Source of the DNA: an uncultured Bacteroidota bacterium
GTDB lineage: Bacteria > Bacteroidota > Bacteroidia > Flavobacteriales > Flavobacteriaceae
Length of the DNA: 64,000 bases
NCBI GenBank assembly: GCA_902560045.1
Contig: CACEKJ010000001.1
Coordinates: 62,001 to 126,000, forward strand
Direction of reading: 5' to 3'
Made by a program: the position numbers and the translations under genes. The notes under the pieces are model-generated. The model was not told where the DNA came from and did no database searches. It saw only the letters and a list, made by a program, of their open reading frames with translations. Within the stretch, counting starts at the first letter, position 1. Each line of letters begins with the position of its first letter. Shown in pieces: positions 43,787 through 53,896 of the stretch.

Positions 43787-45244
43787 ATGAAAAAAAATAT
43801 AGCAATTATTGGTTCTGGATTTTCATCATTATCTGCTGCTTGTTATTTAGCAAAAGCTGGGCATAATGTTACAATTTATGAAAAAAATGATGCTCTTGGA
43901 GGTAGAGCAAGACAATTCAAAGCTGCGGGATTTACTTTTGATATGGGACCCAGCTGGTATTGGATGCCAGACGTATTTGATAAATTTTTTAACGATTTCG
44001 GGAAAAAAGTTTCTGACTATTTTACATTAACTAAATTAAGTCCTGCTTACAGGGTTTATTTTGGAAAAGATGATTTTATTGATATTGAAGACACACCTGA
44101 AAAAATTTGCAAAAAATTTGAATCGATTGAAAAAGGAAGTGGAGAAAAACTCAAAAAGTACTTGAAAATTGCAAAAGAAAATTACGAAATAGGTGTTACA
44201 GACATGCTATATAAAATGCCTGGGAATAGCCCATTGGAGTTGGTTTCAAAAAAAACAATTAAACGAGTTAGATTTTTCCTATCCAACATTAGAAAAGATA
44301 TTCGTAGAGATTTTAAAAATCCTAAATTACGCTCCATATTGGAGTTTCCAGTTTTATTTTTAGGAGCAAAAGCCTCAAATACACCAGCTTTTTACAATTT
44401 TATGAATTATGCAGATTTTGGTATTGGGACATTTCAACCACCAAATGGATTCCATGATTTGGTTAATGCAATGGTAGATCTGGGTAAGTCATTAGGGGTC
44501 AAATACAAAGTCAACCATGAACTTTCAAAAATCAATGTTAGTAACAAAAAAGTTGAGAATATTGTGATAAATGGCAAATCAACAGATTGTGACTTAATTT
44601 TATCAGGCGCTGATTATCACCACACAGAAAGCTTATTACCCGTTAAATCTAGACAATACAACAACAGATATTGGAAATCTAGGGTCTTTGCACCCTCCTC
44701 TTTACTTTTTTATGTAGGCTTTAATAAAAAATTAAAAAATGTTCAACATCACAATCTAATATTTGATACGGATTTCAATAAACATGCTGAAGAAATTTAT
44801 GATTCACCCAAATGGCCAACGGACCCACTTTTTTATGCAAATTTTACCTCCAAAACAAATAGTAAAACCGCACCAGAAGGTTCTGAAAATGCATTTTTTT
44901 TAATACCCATAGCAATTGATCTTATTGACAACGAGGAGACAAGGGATAAGTATTTTGAAAAAATTATTAAAAAAATGGAACTCTACACGGGTCAAGAGCT
45001 TAAAGATTCCATAACATATAAAAGAAGTTTTTGTGTAAATGACTTTAAGAATGAATACAATTCCTATGGTGGAAATGCATACGGCTTGGCCAACACATTA
45101 TTTCAAACTGCATTCTTGAGACCAAATATTAAAAGTAAATTGGTACAAAATTTGTATTTCTGTGGTCAACTCACTGTTCCAGGGCCTGGTGTACCACCTG
45201 CTGTTGTTTCTGGTGAGTTAGTTGCTAATTTGATTAATAAATAA
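43787..45244 (+). CDS. crtI: Phytoene desaturase CrtI
   Basis: FAD enzyme that introduces double bonds into phytoene to make lycopene. The dinucleotide-binding motif IAIIGSGFSSLSAACYLAKAG is at residues 4-24, followed by YEKNDALGGRA, and the C-terminal FAD motif is LYFCGQLTVPGPGVPPAVVSG. I use ATG 43787 (485 residues); a longer frame upstream would run into tRNA-Leu. The ATG is only 9 bases after the tRNA 3' end, so tRNA processing would create the mRNA 5' end. It heads crtI-crtB-crtZ-crtY. Confidence 0.96.
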   Translation: MKKNIAIIGSGFSSLSAACYLAKAGHNVTIYEKNDALGGRARQFKAAGFTFDMGPSWYWMPDVFDKFFNDFGKKVSDYFTLTKLSPAYRVYFGKDDFIDIEDTPEKICKKFESIEKGSGEKLKKYLKIAKENYEIGVTDMLYKMPGNSPLELVSKKTIKRVRFFLSNIRKDIRRDFKNPKLRSILEFPVLFLGAKASNTPAFYNFMNYADFGIGTFQPPNGFHDLVNAMVDLGKSLGVKYKVNHELSKINVSNKKVENIVINGKSTDCDLILSGADYHHTESLLPVKSRQYNNRYWKSRVFAPSSLLFYVGFNKKLKNVQHHNLIFDTDFNKHAEEIYDSPKWPTDPLFYANFTSKTNSKTAPEGSENAFFLIPIAIDLIDNEETRDKYFEKIIKKMELYTGQELKDSITYKRSFCVNDFKNEYNSYGGNAYGLANTLFQTAFLRPNIKSKLVQNLYFCGQLTVPGPGVPPAVVSGELVANLINK

Positions 45245-45275
45245 TAATTTATCTTTAAATTGTAAAAAAATTCTA

Positions 45276-46115
45276 ATGAAAAAAATTTTCGACGAAGTAT
45301 CATACAGTTGTAGTAAAAAAGTTACTAAAACATATAGCACATCTTTTTCATTAGCAACAAGACTTCTTTCTGAAAATATCAGAAGAGATATTTACAATAT
45401 TTATGGCTTTGTTAGATTTGCAGATGAAATTGTAGACTCTTTCCATGATTATGATAAAAAAGAATTATTTCAAGATTTTTCTTTAGACCTAGACAAAGCC
45501 CTAAAAAATAAAATTCATTTAAACCCAATCTTAAATTCATTTCAACACACTTTTCACAAATATGATATTGACATTAGTTTAGTTGATGCTTTTATGAAAA
45601 GTATGAAAATGGACTTAAGTAAAAAGAAATACTCTACTGTTAAAGAATTTAAAGAATACATTTATGGATCCGCAGATGTGGTTGGACTTATGTGTTTAAA
45701 AGTCTTTGTACAGGGAAATAAAAAACTATATTTAAGTCTTAAGGAAAATGCAATGAGTTTAGGTTCTGCTTTTCAAAAAGTTAATTTCCTTAGAGATTTA
45801 AAAGCCGATAAGGAAGATTTAAACAGGTCTTATTTTCCAAATACAAGTTTTAAAAACTTAGACGAAAAAGATAAAGGTTTTATAATCTCTGATATTGAAA
45901 ATGATTTTTCAAAAGGACTTGAAGGAATAAAGAACCTTCCCATAGAAGCAAAATTTGGAGTTTTTATGGCATACAGATATTATAATCAACTACTTAAAAA
46001 GTTAAAGAAAACGCCTGCAACAGAAATTATAAATAGAAGAATTAGGGTTCCTAATCTAAAAAAATTAGAACTTCTTACTAGAAGTTATGTAAAATATCAG
46101 CTAAACCTACTTTAA
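45276..46115 (+). CDS. crtB: Phytoene synthase CrtB
   Basis: Condenses two geranylgeranyl diphosphates to phytoene. The first Asp-rich motif is in YGFVRFADEIVDSFHDYD near residues 44-61, and the second in KVNFLRDLKADKEDLNRSYFP near residues 170-190. Length is 279 residues. It follows crtI by 31 bases, and its TAA shares a base with the crtZ ATG (TAATG). Confidence 0.95.
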   Translation: MKKIFDEVSYSCSKKVTKTYSTSFSLATRLLSENIRRDIYNIYGFVRFADEIVDSFHDYDKKELFQDFSLDLDKALKNKIHLNPILNSFQHTFHKYDIDISLVDAFMKSMKMDLSKKKYSTVKEFKEYIYGSADVVGLMCLKVFVQGNKKLYLSLKENAMSLGSAFQKVNFLRDLKADKEDLNRSYFPNTSFKNLDEKDKGFIISDIENDFSKGLEGIKNLPIEAKFGVFMAYRYYNQLLKKLKKTPATEIINRRIRVPNLKKLELLTRSYVKYQLNLL

Positions 46116-46570
46116 TGAATATACTATTACAAATTTTAATATTTTTTATCACTTTTTGCTTCATGGAATTTATGGCTTGGTTTTCTCATAAATACATCAT
46201 GCATGGATTTTTATGGACATTGCACAAAGACCACCACAATCAAAACCTCAAGACCTCTTGGTGGGAAAGAAATGATTTATTTTTTGTTTTCTATGCTGTT
46301 GTTAGTATGATATGTTTTTATTCTCAAGTTGAATTAGGATTTAGTTTTGGTTTTTCTATAGGTTTTGGAATTATGGCCTACGGACTTACCTATTTTATTG
46401 TTCACGATATTTTTATTCATCAGAGATTTAAATTCTTACGCAAAGCAAATAATTGGTATGCTAAGGGAGTCAGAAAGGCACACAAAATGCATCACGCTAA
46501 TATCAAAAAAAATGGTGGGGAAAGTTTTGGAATGTTATTTCCTCCGTTAAAATACTTCAAAAAGAACTAA
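46115..46570 (+). CDS. crtZ: Beta-carotene hydroxylase CrtZ
   Basis: Non-heme di-iron membrane enzyme that adds the 3 and 3' hydroxyls to beta-carotene to yield zeaxanthin. The histidine clusters HKYIMH, HKDHH, HDIFIH and HKMHH are visible along 151 residues with four hydrophobic segments. The start overlaps the crtB stop by one base. Confidence 0.95.
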   Translation: MNILLQILIFFITFCFMEFMAWFSHKYIMHGFLWTLHKDHHNQNLKTSWWERNDLFFVFYAVVSMICFYSQVELGFSFGFSIGFGIMAYGLTYFIVHDIFIHQRFKFLRKANNWYAKGVRKAHKMHHANIKKNGGESFGMLFPPLKYFKKN

Positions 46571-46588
46571 TTATCTTAATAAATTTTC

Positions 46589-47743
46589 ATGAAACAAAAC
46601 CATTATGATTATATAATAGTTGGTGGTGGAGTTTCTGGTTTACACTTATCTTATAGTTTTATTAATGATGAATATTTTAAGAATCACAAAATATTAGTAA
46701 TTGATAATTCAAAGTCCAAAAAACAAAATAATTCTTTTTCATTTTGGGAAAAAGGTATAGGGAAATGGGACTCAATTCTTGAAAACAAATGGAGTAAAGG
46801 GAAATTTCATTCTAAATTTGGAAGTATAGAAATGGATTTTTCTAATTACAACTATAAAACTCTCAATTCATTTAGTTTTTCAAATTTTGTTAAGAAAAAT
46901 TTGAAACAGAACAATCAAATCAAGTTAGTAAAAGATACTATTCTGAAAATTCGACAAGAAAATAAGAAGCTTATTGTAGTTGGAAATAAAAAAAACTATT
47001 ATGCAAATCATGTCTTTGATTCTAGGCCTAATAAAAGATTTAAAAAGGAACAAAATAATTATACCTCACTTAAACAGCATTTTCTTGGTTGGGTTGTAAG
47101 AACAAAAAAAGCTAAATTTAATAAGGATTCTTTTGTTTTTATGGATTACAGAATAAGAGACAAAAATCATACAGCCTTCACATATGTTTTACCTTTTAAA
47201 GAAAATGAAGCTTTAATCGAACACACATATTTTTCTAAAAATGAGTGCGAAAAAAAAGTATATGAAAATTACATTAGAGATTATATGAATAACTATTATA
47301 CATCTGATTATGAGGTAATCAAGTCTGAATTTGGTGTAATACCAATGACTTCTTATCCGTTTTATATAGATTCAACAAAAAATATAACAAAAATTGGATC
47401 TGCTGGTGGCTGGATTAAACCCTCTACAGGTTATTCTTTTAAGAACTGTGAAAAAAATACATTAAAAATATTAGAAAATATTAAAAAAGGTAAAAGCTTA
47501 ATAATACATCCAAAGACAAAATATAAATTTTTAGATAATATCTTACTTGGAGTTTTATCACAATATAACCACATGGGTGAAATGATTTTTTATAAAATGA
47601 TAAAAAAAAATAAAACCGAAAACGTCCTTCGTTTTTTAGATGAAGAAAGCAGTCTCCTTGAAGACATAAATATTATTCTATCGGTAAAGTCTAAAGAGTT
47701 TATTAAAGTTTTTTTTCAAAGCTTTTATAAAAAAGCATTATAA
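46589..47743 (+). CDS. crtY: Lycopene beta-cyclase CrtY
   Basis: Closes both ends of lycopene into beta rings. The N-terminal nucleotide-binding motif is [19 protein letters not shown], and the cyclase motif FDSRP appears near residue 145. Other family segments are [15 protein letters not shown] and [15 protein letters not shown]. Length is 384 residues. It is last in the operon and overlaps convergent aconitase by 6 bases. Confidence 0.94.
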   Translation: MKQNHYDYIIVGGGVSGLHLSYSFINDEYFKNHKILVIDNSKSKKQNNSFSFWEKGIGKWDSILENKWSKGKFHSKFGSIEMDFSNYNYKTLNSFSFSNFVKKNLKQNNQIKLVKDTILKIRQENKKLIVVGNKKNYYANHVFDSRPNKRFKKEQNNYTSLKQHFLGWVVRTKKAKFNKDSFVFMDYRIRDKNHTAFTYVLPFKENEALIEHTYFSKNECEKKVYENYIRDYMNNYYTSDYEVIKSEFGVIPMTSYPFYIDSTKNITKIGSAGGWIKPSTGYSFKNCEKNTLKILENIKKGKSLIIHPKTKYKFLDNILLGVLSQYNHMGEMIFYKMIKKNKTENVLRFLDEESSLLEDINIILSVKSKEFIKVFFQSFYKKAL

Positions 47744-49996
47744 ATTTTCTTTTTTTATAAGATTTAAAGCTGACCCTTCATCATACCATTCGATTTGAGA
47801 CTTATTGTAAGTATGGTTCAAGAAAATTATATCTTTAGAACCATCAGAATGATTCAACAGAATCTCAAGCTGTTTTCCAGGTGAAAAACTATCTAAGTTG
47901 ACGAAGGTGAATAAGTCATCTTCCATGATTAAATCATAATCTTTCTCATTTGAGAATGTTAAAGCTAACATTCCTTGCTTTTTAAGGTTGGTTTCGTGTA
48001 TTCTAGCAAAAGATTTAACAATAACAGCACAAACACCTAAATGACGTGGCTCCATTGCAGCATGTTCCCTGGATGACCCTTCTCCATAATTATGATCACC
48101 AACTACCACAGTTTTAATATTATTAGACTTATAATCTCTTTGAGTATCTGGAACTCCCCCATAGTCTCCGTTTAAATGATTCTTAATGAAATTTGTTTTC
48201 ATATTATAGCTATTCACAGCTCCAATTAAACAATTATTAGAAATATTATCCAGATGTCCTCTATACCTCAACCATGGTCCTGCCATAGAAATGTGGTCAG
48301 TTGTACATTTTCCATGAGCTTTTATTAATAGCCTAGCATCTTTTATATCTCTACCAATCGGTAAAAATGGCTCTAAGAGCTGTAATCTTTCAGATTTTGG
48401 ATCAACAGAAACAACCACTTTACTACCATCTGTTTCTGGTTCAATATATCCTGAATCTTCACAATCAAAACCGTCACTTGGCAATTCAACTCCTACAGGT
48501 GGATCAAGCATAACTTCTTCTCCTAATTCATTTAAGAGCTTGTCTTTTGTTGGATCAAAATCTAATTTACCTGCTATAGCGATGGCAGCAACAATTTCAG
48601 GTGAACCAACAAATGCATGTGTATTTGGATTTCCGTCAGCCCTTTTAGAAAAGTTTCTGTTAAACGAGTGAACTATTGTATTCTTTTCTTGGTCTTTTAA
48701 ATCACTTCTATCCCATTGCCCAATACAAGGTCCACAAGCATTTGTAAATATAGTAGCATTCAAATCTTCGAAGATTTTTAAAATTCCGTCTCTTTCAGCA
48801 GTATACCTTACCTGTTCTGATCCGGGATTTATTCCAAAATCAGATTTGGTAATTAAATTCTTATCAATAGCTTGTTTAGCTATTGAAGCTGCCCTTGTTA
48901 AATCTTCGTAAGACGAATTTGTACATGAACCAATTAAACCCCAGTCAACTTTTAACGGCCAATCATTTTCTTTTGCTTTATCTCCAATTTCTGAAACAGG
49001 AGTTGCAAGATCTGGTGTAAATGGACCATTTAAATGAGGCTTTAACTCAGAAAGATTAATTTCAATAACCTGGTCAAAATATTTTTCAGGATCATCATAA
49101 ACATCAGGATCTGCAGTAAGATAATCTTTTATTTTATTTGCCTCTTCCGCAACATCAACCCTATCTGTTGATTTTAAATATCTTTCCATAGACTCGTCGT
49201 ACCCAAAAGTAGAAGTGGTTGCTCCAACTTCTGCTCCCATATTACAAATAGTACCTTTACCAGTACATGATAGAGATTTAGCACCAGGGCCAAAATATTC
49301 AATAATACACCCGGTTCCACCTTTAACGGTTAAAATTCCCGCAACTTTTAAAATAACATCTTTAGCTGAAGTCCAACCATTTAACTCACCTACTAATTTT
49401 ACTCCGATAATCTTGGGAAATTTTAACTCCCATGGCATTCCAGCCATTACGTCAACTGCATCAGCTCCTCCAACACCAATTGCAACCATACCCAAACCAC
49501 CAGCGTTTACAGTGTGTGAATCTGTACCAATCATCATCCCACCAGGGAAAGCATAATTTTCTAAAACTACTTGATGTATAATCCCAGCGCCAGGTTTCCA
49601 AAATCCAATTCCGTACTTATTTGAAACATTCTTTAAAAACTCAAAAACCTCATTACTTACTTTATTAGCCTGAAATAAGTCTTCTTTGGCACCCATTTTA
49701 GCTTGAATTAGGTGGTCACAATGAACAGTAGTTGGAACAGCAACTTTTTGTTTACCTGCCTGCATAAATTGTAATAATGCCATTTGAGCAGTAGCATCCT
49801 GACAAGCAATTCTGTCAGGTTTAAAATCTACATAATCTTTACCTCTTTTAAAAGATTTATTTGTTTGACTCCATAAGTGTGAGTATAAGATCTTTTCAGA
49901 CAATGAAAGAGGTTTATTGACTATACCTCTAACATCATCAACATTTTTTACAATGTTAGAATAAACCTTTTTTATCATTTCAATATCAAACGCCAT
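47738..49996 (-). CDS. Aconitate hydratase (mitochondrial-type aconitase)
   Basis: Interconverts citrate and isocitrate in the TCA cycle. The 4Fe-4S ligands are visible as the cysteines of [11 protein letters not shown] and CGPCIGQW. The substrate-binding HCDHLIQAK and [30 protein letters not shown] are near the N-terminus, and the swivel domain has [22 protein letters not shown]. Length is 752 residues, typical of the mitochondrial-like class. It is downstream of a SurA-type gene, separated by 37 bases. Confidence 0.96.
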   Translation of the reverse strand: MAFDIEMIKKVYSNIVKNVDDVRGIVNKPLSLSEKILYSHLWSQTNKSFKRGKDYVDFKPDRIACQDATAQMALLQFMQAGKQKVAVPTTVHCDHLIQAKMGAKEDLFQANKVSNEVFEFLKNVSNKYGIGFWKPGAGIIHQVVLENYAFPGGMMIGTDSHTVNAGGLGMVAIGVGGADAVDVMAGMPWELKFPKIIGVKLVGELNGWTSAKDVILKVAGILTVKGGTGCIIEYFGPGAKSLSCTGKGTICNMGAEVGATTSTFGYDESMERYLKSTDRVDVAEEANKIKDYLTADPDVYDDPEKYFDQVIEINLSELKPHLNGPFTPDLATPVSEIGDKAKENDWPLKVDWGLIGSCTNSSYEDLTRAASIAKQAIDKNLITKSDFGINPGSEQVRYTAERDGILKIFEDLNATIFTNACGPCIGQWDRSDLKDQEKNTIVHSFNRNFSKRADGNPNTHAFVGSPEIVAAIAIAGKLDFDPTKDKLLNELGEEVMLDPPVGVELPSDGFDCEDSGYIEPETDGSKVVVSVDPKSERLQLLEPFLPIGRDIKDARLLIKAHGKCTTDHISMAGPWLRYRGHLDNISNNCLIGAVNSYNMKTNFIKNHLNGDYGGVPDTQRDYKSNNIKTVVVGDHNYGEGSSREHAAMEPRHLGVCAVIVKSFARIHETNLKKQGMLALTFSNEKDYDLIMEDDLFTFVNLDSFSPGKQLEILLNHSDGSKDIIFLNHTYNKSQIEWYDEGSALNLIKKENL

Positions 49997-50033
49997 ATCT
50001 TATTTTAGTTTATAAAGTTAATTTAAAAAAATA

Positions 50034-51383
50034 TTAATTTTTTAACCAATTACTAAAGAATTCACAACTTCCAAAATCATTACTTATATTAATATAAGTA
50101 TCAAAAATTTTTTCATTTTGCCATTTTTCAATTTCTTTTAATTGTTTATTCTGCAATGCTAATTTTTGAATCTTAATATAATCCTTTGAAAAATCAGCAA
50201 CATGCTCATCGTACCTGTTTGAAACAGTTAATATTTTAAATTTTACTGGATTATACCTATCTTCATCTTGATATACAATACTAACTTCACCCTCTTTCAA
50301 ATTAGCTATTTGAGCATATAATTCAGGATCCATCTTAGTCAATTCAAAATTATAATCTTGTGTTTCAGGGTTAATTAGTAGTCCACCATCAAATCTTGTT
50401 TCAATTTCATCACTAGCTTCAATGGCAGCATCAGCAAAAGAAATTTCACCAGAAACAATTCTTTCTCTTACATTTACCAATCTGCTTTTTGTCTCTTGAA
50501 TTTCTTTTTGACTAAATTTTGGTCTTAATAATATTGTTCGTATATCATATTCTTGACCTCTGATCTTTTCGAGATAGATTATAAAAAACCCATATTCTGT
50601 TTCGAAAGGTTCAGAAATCTCACCTTCAGATAACGAAAAAGCGACCTCGTTAAATCTCTTAACCATTGGAGAGTTTTTACGGTTAATTGAATATTTTCCT
50701 CCTTTGGTTCTGGAGCCAGGATCTTCACTATACAATACAGCTTTTGAAATAAAACTTGCACCATTATCAATTACATCTGCTTTAAAATCTTTTAATCTAT
50801 TAATAACATTTTGTTTTTCCTGTTGACTAACAGTAGGATAAACTACTATTTGAGAGACTCTCAGCTCGGTACCGAAGACAGGTCTGTCATTCTTAGGAAT
50901 AGAATTAAAAAACTGTCTAACTTCTTCAGGGGTTATTTCAATTTCTTCAATTATAGATTGTTGCATCTTTTTGGCTAGCTCAGAATTTTTATTAAGTTCA
51001 AACATTTCGGATCTTAACTCTTGTTCAGAGTCTTTTTTATAATATTCTAAAAGCTTATCCATAGAACCTATTTGTTGAGCAAATGCATTAACTTGTTGAT
51101 CGACATAGGATTGTATTTCTGCTTGATTGACTTCAATACTATCCTGAATAGCATGATGCTGATATAACTTATCTTCTAAAAGTTTACCAAACACCTGACA
51201 TTTAGAAATATTTTCCATTGAAACACCCGAAACTCTAAGTTGTGTAAACTGTTTATCTATATCAGACTCGAGAACAACAAAATCACCAATCACAGCAGCA
51301 ACACCATCAATTTTTTCTCGCTCTTGTGAAAATAAAAATTGTGATAAAAAAAACAGAACGGTTAATAATTTTATATTTCTCAT
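50034..51383 (-). CDS. SurA-like periplasmic chaperone/peptidyl-prolyl isomerase
   Basis: Folds outer-membrane proteins in the periplasm. A signal peptide (FFLSQFLFSQ) precedes a SurA N-terminal domain (IDGVAAVIGDFVVLESDID, about residues 25-160). A parvulin domain begins near residue 170 (LRVSQIVVYP, SEDPGSRTKGGKYS, SEPFETEYGFFIIYL), and a second, poorer copy follows (DIRTILLRPKF). Length is 449 residues. It is third in a row of three SurA/parvulin-type genes. Confidence 0.9.
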   Translation of the reverse strand: MRNIKLLTVLFFLSQFLFSQEREKIDGVAAVIGDFVVLESDIDKQFTQLRVSGVSMENISKCQVFGKLLEDKLYQHHAIQDSIEVNQAEIQSYVDQQVNAFAQQIGSMDKLLEYYKKDSEQELRSEMFELNKNSELAKKMQQSIIEEIEITPEEVRQFFNSIPKNDRPVFGTELRVSQIVVYPTVSQQEKQNVINRLKDFKADVIDNGASFISKAVLYSEDPGSRTKGGKYSINRKNSPMVKRFNEVAFSLSEGEISEPFETEYGFFIIYLEKIRGQEYDIRTILLRPKFSQKEIQETKSRLVNVRERIVSGEISFADAAIEASDEIETRFDGGLLINPETQDYNFELTKMDPELYAQIANLKEGEVSIVYQDEDRYNPVKFKILTVSNRYDEHVADFSKDYIKIQKLALQNKQLKEIEKWQNEKIFDTYINISNDFGSCEFFSNWLKN

Positions 51384-51385
51384 AT

Positions 51386-52219
51386 TTAATAAATTTCTAA
51401 TTTATTGTTTAATAATGCATCTTTAAGAATATTAGCCTTAATCTTTAACATCACCTCTTTTTTTCTTTGATTTAATGACATATACTCTAGTGTTGATAAT
51501 ACATTTTCAATGGGTGATATCTCACCTTTTCTAGCTGAATCAACTATTTTAATCAAATATAAACTTAATGAGTCTTTGTATTGATAAAAATTATAATTTT
51601 TTAAGCTTCGATAGGAGTAAGAATTTAAAAAATCAAACTCATTAAGTAATTTTTTTTCAGAAACCCATGTTTTTGTATCAAAGGAATAACTGTTATATCT
51701 ATATGAAATTGAATCTAAAAAATATTGGTCTTTTTCATTGAATCTTCTTATTCTTTTTCTAACCTCATAAGTATCAGAAAAATCTTGAGGTAATTCAATA
51801 AAAATTAATCTATATATATCTTCATTTAACAAAAAGAGATCTTTATTGCTGTCAAATAAAGATTGAATTTCTGATGAATCAACCTCCAAATTGATTGTAG
51901 AATTTACCAAGGCTTCTAAATAAGAGTCAGACAAAAGATCTGAACGATAATCATCGACCAATGACTCTATCTCATTTAATCTAGATTCAGTTAAATTTAG
52001 TTTGGCCCTCTCAATTAATATTTTATTGATTGCCCAATTATTAATAATATTATTAGCCTTAACTACAGAGTCCTCTTCAGAATAATTTGTCATCAATTCC
52101 GAAAAATCACTTTTATTTAAATATGAATCATTAAATCTAGCTACATTTTGCCCGTCTTCATCGCCAGACATTTTACAACCTACAAACAGAATTGATATTA
52201 TAATAAAAAACTTATTCAT
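51386..52219 (-). CDS. Lipoprotein of SurA-chaperone type, no isomerase domain seen
   Basis: A 277-residue protein with lipobox (SILFVGCKMSG, cysteine near residue 15). The opening VARFNDSYLNKSDFSELM resembles the start of SurA-type chaperone domains, and the rest is mostly helical. No parvulin signature is present. It overlaps the two-parvulin gene by 8 bases and ends 2 bases before the SurA-like gene, so the three form one operon. Its role as a helper chaperone is inference. Confidence 0.72.
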   Translation of the reverse strand: MNKFFIIISILFVGCKMSGDEDGQNVARFNDSYLNKSDFSELMTNYSEEDSVVKANNIINNWAINKILIERAKLNLTESRLNEIESLVDDYRSDLLSDSYLEALVNSTINLEVDSSEIQSLFDSNKDLFLLNEDIYRLIFIELPQDFSDTYEVRKRIRRFNEKDQYFLDSISYRYNSYSFDTKTWVSEKKLLNEFDFLNSYSYRSLKNYNFYQYKDSLSLYLIKIVDSARKGEISPIENVLSTLEYMSLNQRKKEVMLKIKANILKDALLNNKLEIY

Positions 52220-53846
52220 ATGAATACATTTTTTTTATCCTTCGAAAAGCCTTTTTGTTGATTAAAACAGGGTATTTTAATTTTAATTCTTTTATCCATT
52301 CTAATTCAAGTTTTTCTTGGTAGTCTCCAATTATTTTTCCTTTATCAGATTCAAAAGACTTATAATTAACACTATTTTTATTAAAGAAGTCTTTTAACTT
52401 TAGTGAATCACTTTCATTATATGTCCATATTTTATCCTGCATCAAATTAAAAAGCAATAGCCCCTCTCTGTATTCGTTTAATACATTTCTGTAATCAGCA
52501 TTTTCCTTTTCTAAATTATCTTTATAAATTTTTAACATTTTTAAATTTAAAAATGATCTATACTTTTCTCTTAATACATTATAGAGAGATTTTTTAGGGT
52601 TTTTAGATTGATTATTTTCTAAATAATCGGCAAAATCTAACAGAGAATAGGTGTTGTTTAGAATAGCAACCATATTTGTCTTATCACTGATTCCCTCAGG
52701 CATACTCCAATTCGCATTAAGAAGAGAGTTATCAACTATCGAATCAAAATATTTTAGCTCTTTATTTTCATAACTTAGATTATATTTTGTCAAGAGAGAC
52801 TCGTAAAAAGAATCTGAAATAAAATCAAATCTTGAGCTTTTCTTTAGCTTATTTAACAACTCATATTTAATTTCTTCATATGATTGAATATTCTTTTTGG
52901 AATACAACTTAATAATATGCCAGCCGTATTTTGTTTCAACAACTTCAGAAATATCTCCAGGATTTTTTAATTTAAAAGCAGCATTTTCAAAAGGAATTGA
53001 GTTAATCTGACCACTAGAGAACGAATTCAATCTCCCTCCTTTAAAAGACGAGTTTTTGTCTTCAGAATATTTTTTTGCTAAATATTCAAAACTTGCACCC
53101 TTATTGATTGAATCAAGCACAGAATTAATTTTCTCTACTGAATTTTCTTTTGACTTATATATCATAATATGACCTACATTTATTTCTCCAAGTGAGGGTC
53201 TTTTATCATGCACCTTAATTATATGATAACCAAATCTTGTTTTGAATGGTAATGAAACTTCACCAATTTGAGTGTCATATGCAACATTTTCAAAATTGTA
53301 TATCATTTTAAAAGCAGAAAAATATCCTAAATCTTCAACAATATATTCATTGTTTTTATTATGTTTTTTATTGAAATTGTCGATGTTTAATTCTAAAAAA
53401 TCGTTTCTAAAATTTTTTAACTTTTGAATGACTTTAATTGAATCTTTATCTGATTCACTATATCTTATTAAAACATGTGAAACCTTAACCTCATATTTAG
53501 TTCTTTCGTATGCTTCTTTCAGAAACTTTTGTTCAGTTTTTTTATCTGTTAAGTAAGAGTTTTGTAATTGTTTTGCATATTTATTTAATTCTTTCAGATA
53601 GGTGTTTTCCTTGTGCAAGTCTAAACTATATGCTTCAGCCAATTTCAATTTGTAATTAATAAATAAATCTAAGTAGGTCTGAACGTCTCTTTGATCTGAG
53701 TCTTTAATCAAATCAATATTTTTATTATACACCCTATGGAACTCTTCCACATATACAGGGCTATCGCTTACAGTGAATAGCACATCTTTTTCATTTTGTG
53801 AAAAAGAAAAAGAAAAACAGAAAAAAAACAGAAATATCTTGTACAT
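52212..53846 (-). CDS. Periplasmic isomerase with two parvulin (PPIC) domains
   Basis: A 544-residue exported protein with signal peptide (FLFFFCFSFSFSQ). Two parvulin domains lie at about residues 120-215 (VSHVLIRYSESDK, LPFKTRFGYHIIKVHDKRP) and 220-315 (VGHIMIYKSKEN, SEVVETKYGWHIIKLYSKK). A long helical C-terminal region follows. It begins the three-gene chaperone operon behind a clear -7 element. Client proteins are probably outer-membrane barrels. Confidence 0.9.
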   Translation of the reverse strand: MYKIFLFFFCFSFSFSQNEKDVLFTVSDSPVYVEEFHRVYNKNIDLIKDSDQRDVQTYLDLFINYKLKLAEAYSLDLHKENTYLKELNKYAKQLQNSYLTDKKTEQKFLKEAYERTKYEVKVSHVLIRYSESDKDSIKVIQKLKNFRNDFLELNIDNFNKKHNKNNEYIVEDLGYFSAFKMIYNFENVAYDTQIGEVSLPFKTRFGYHIIKVHDKRPSLGEINVGHIMIYKSKENSVEKINSVLDSINKGASFEYLAKKYSEDKNSSFKGGRLNSFSSGQINSIPFENAAFKLKNPGDISEVVETKYGWHIIKLYSKKNIQSYEEIKYELLNKLKKSSRFDFISDSFYESLLTKYNLSYENKELKYFDSIVDNSLLNANWSMPEGISDKTNMVAILNNTYSLLDFADYLENNQSKNPKKSLYNVLREKYRSFLNLKMLKIYKDNLEKENADYRNVLNEYREGLLLFNLMQDKIWTYNESDSLKLKDFFNKNSVNYKSFESDKGKIIGDYQEKLELEWIKELKLKYPVLINKKAFRRIKKMYSYE

Positions 53847-53863
53847 ATAATCACATTAGTGGG

Positions 53864-53871
53864 CAAAAATA
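53864..53871 (-). promoter_or_regulatory. TAnnTTTG -7 promoter element of the chaperone operon
   Basis: TATTTTTG on the minus strand, ending 18 bases before the ATG at 53846, giving a leader of about 13 bases. It would drive the three SurA/parvulin genes and perhaps aconitase. Confidence 0.6.
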
Positions 53872-53896
53872 AAAATATATAAACAATTTAAAATAT

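Noticed and set aside
43745-43789. Upstream extension of crtI into the tRNA-Leu gene
   Set aside because: The extra residues derive from tRNA sequence; ATG 43787 gives the conserved FAD-binding N-terminus.
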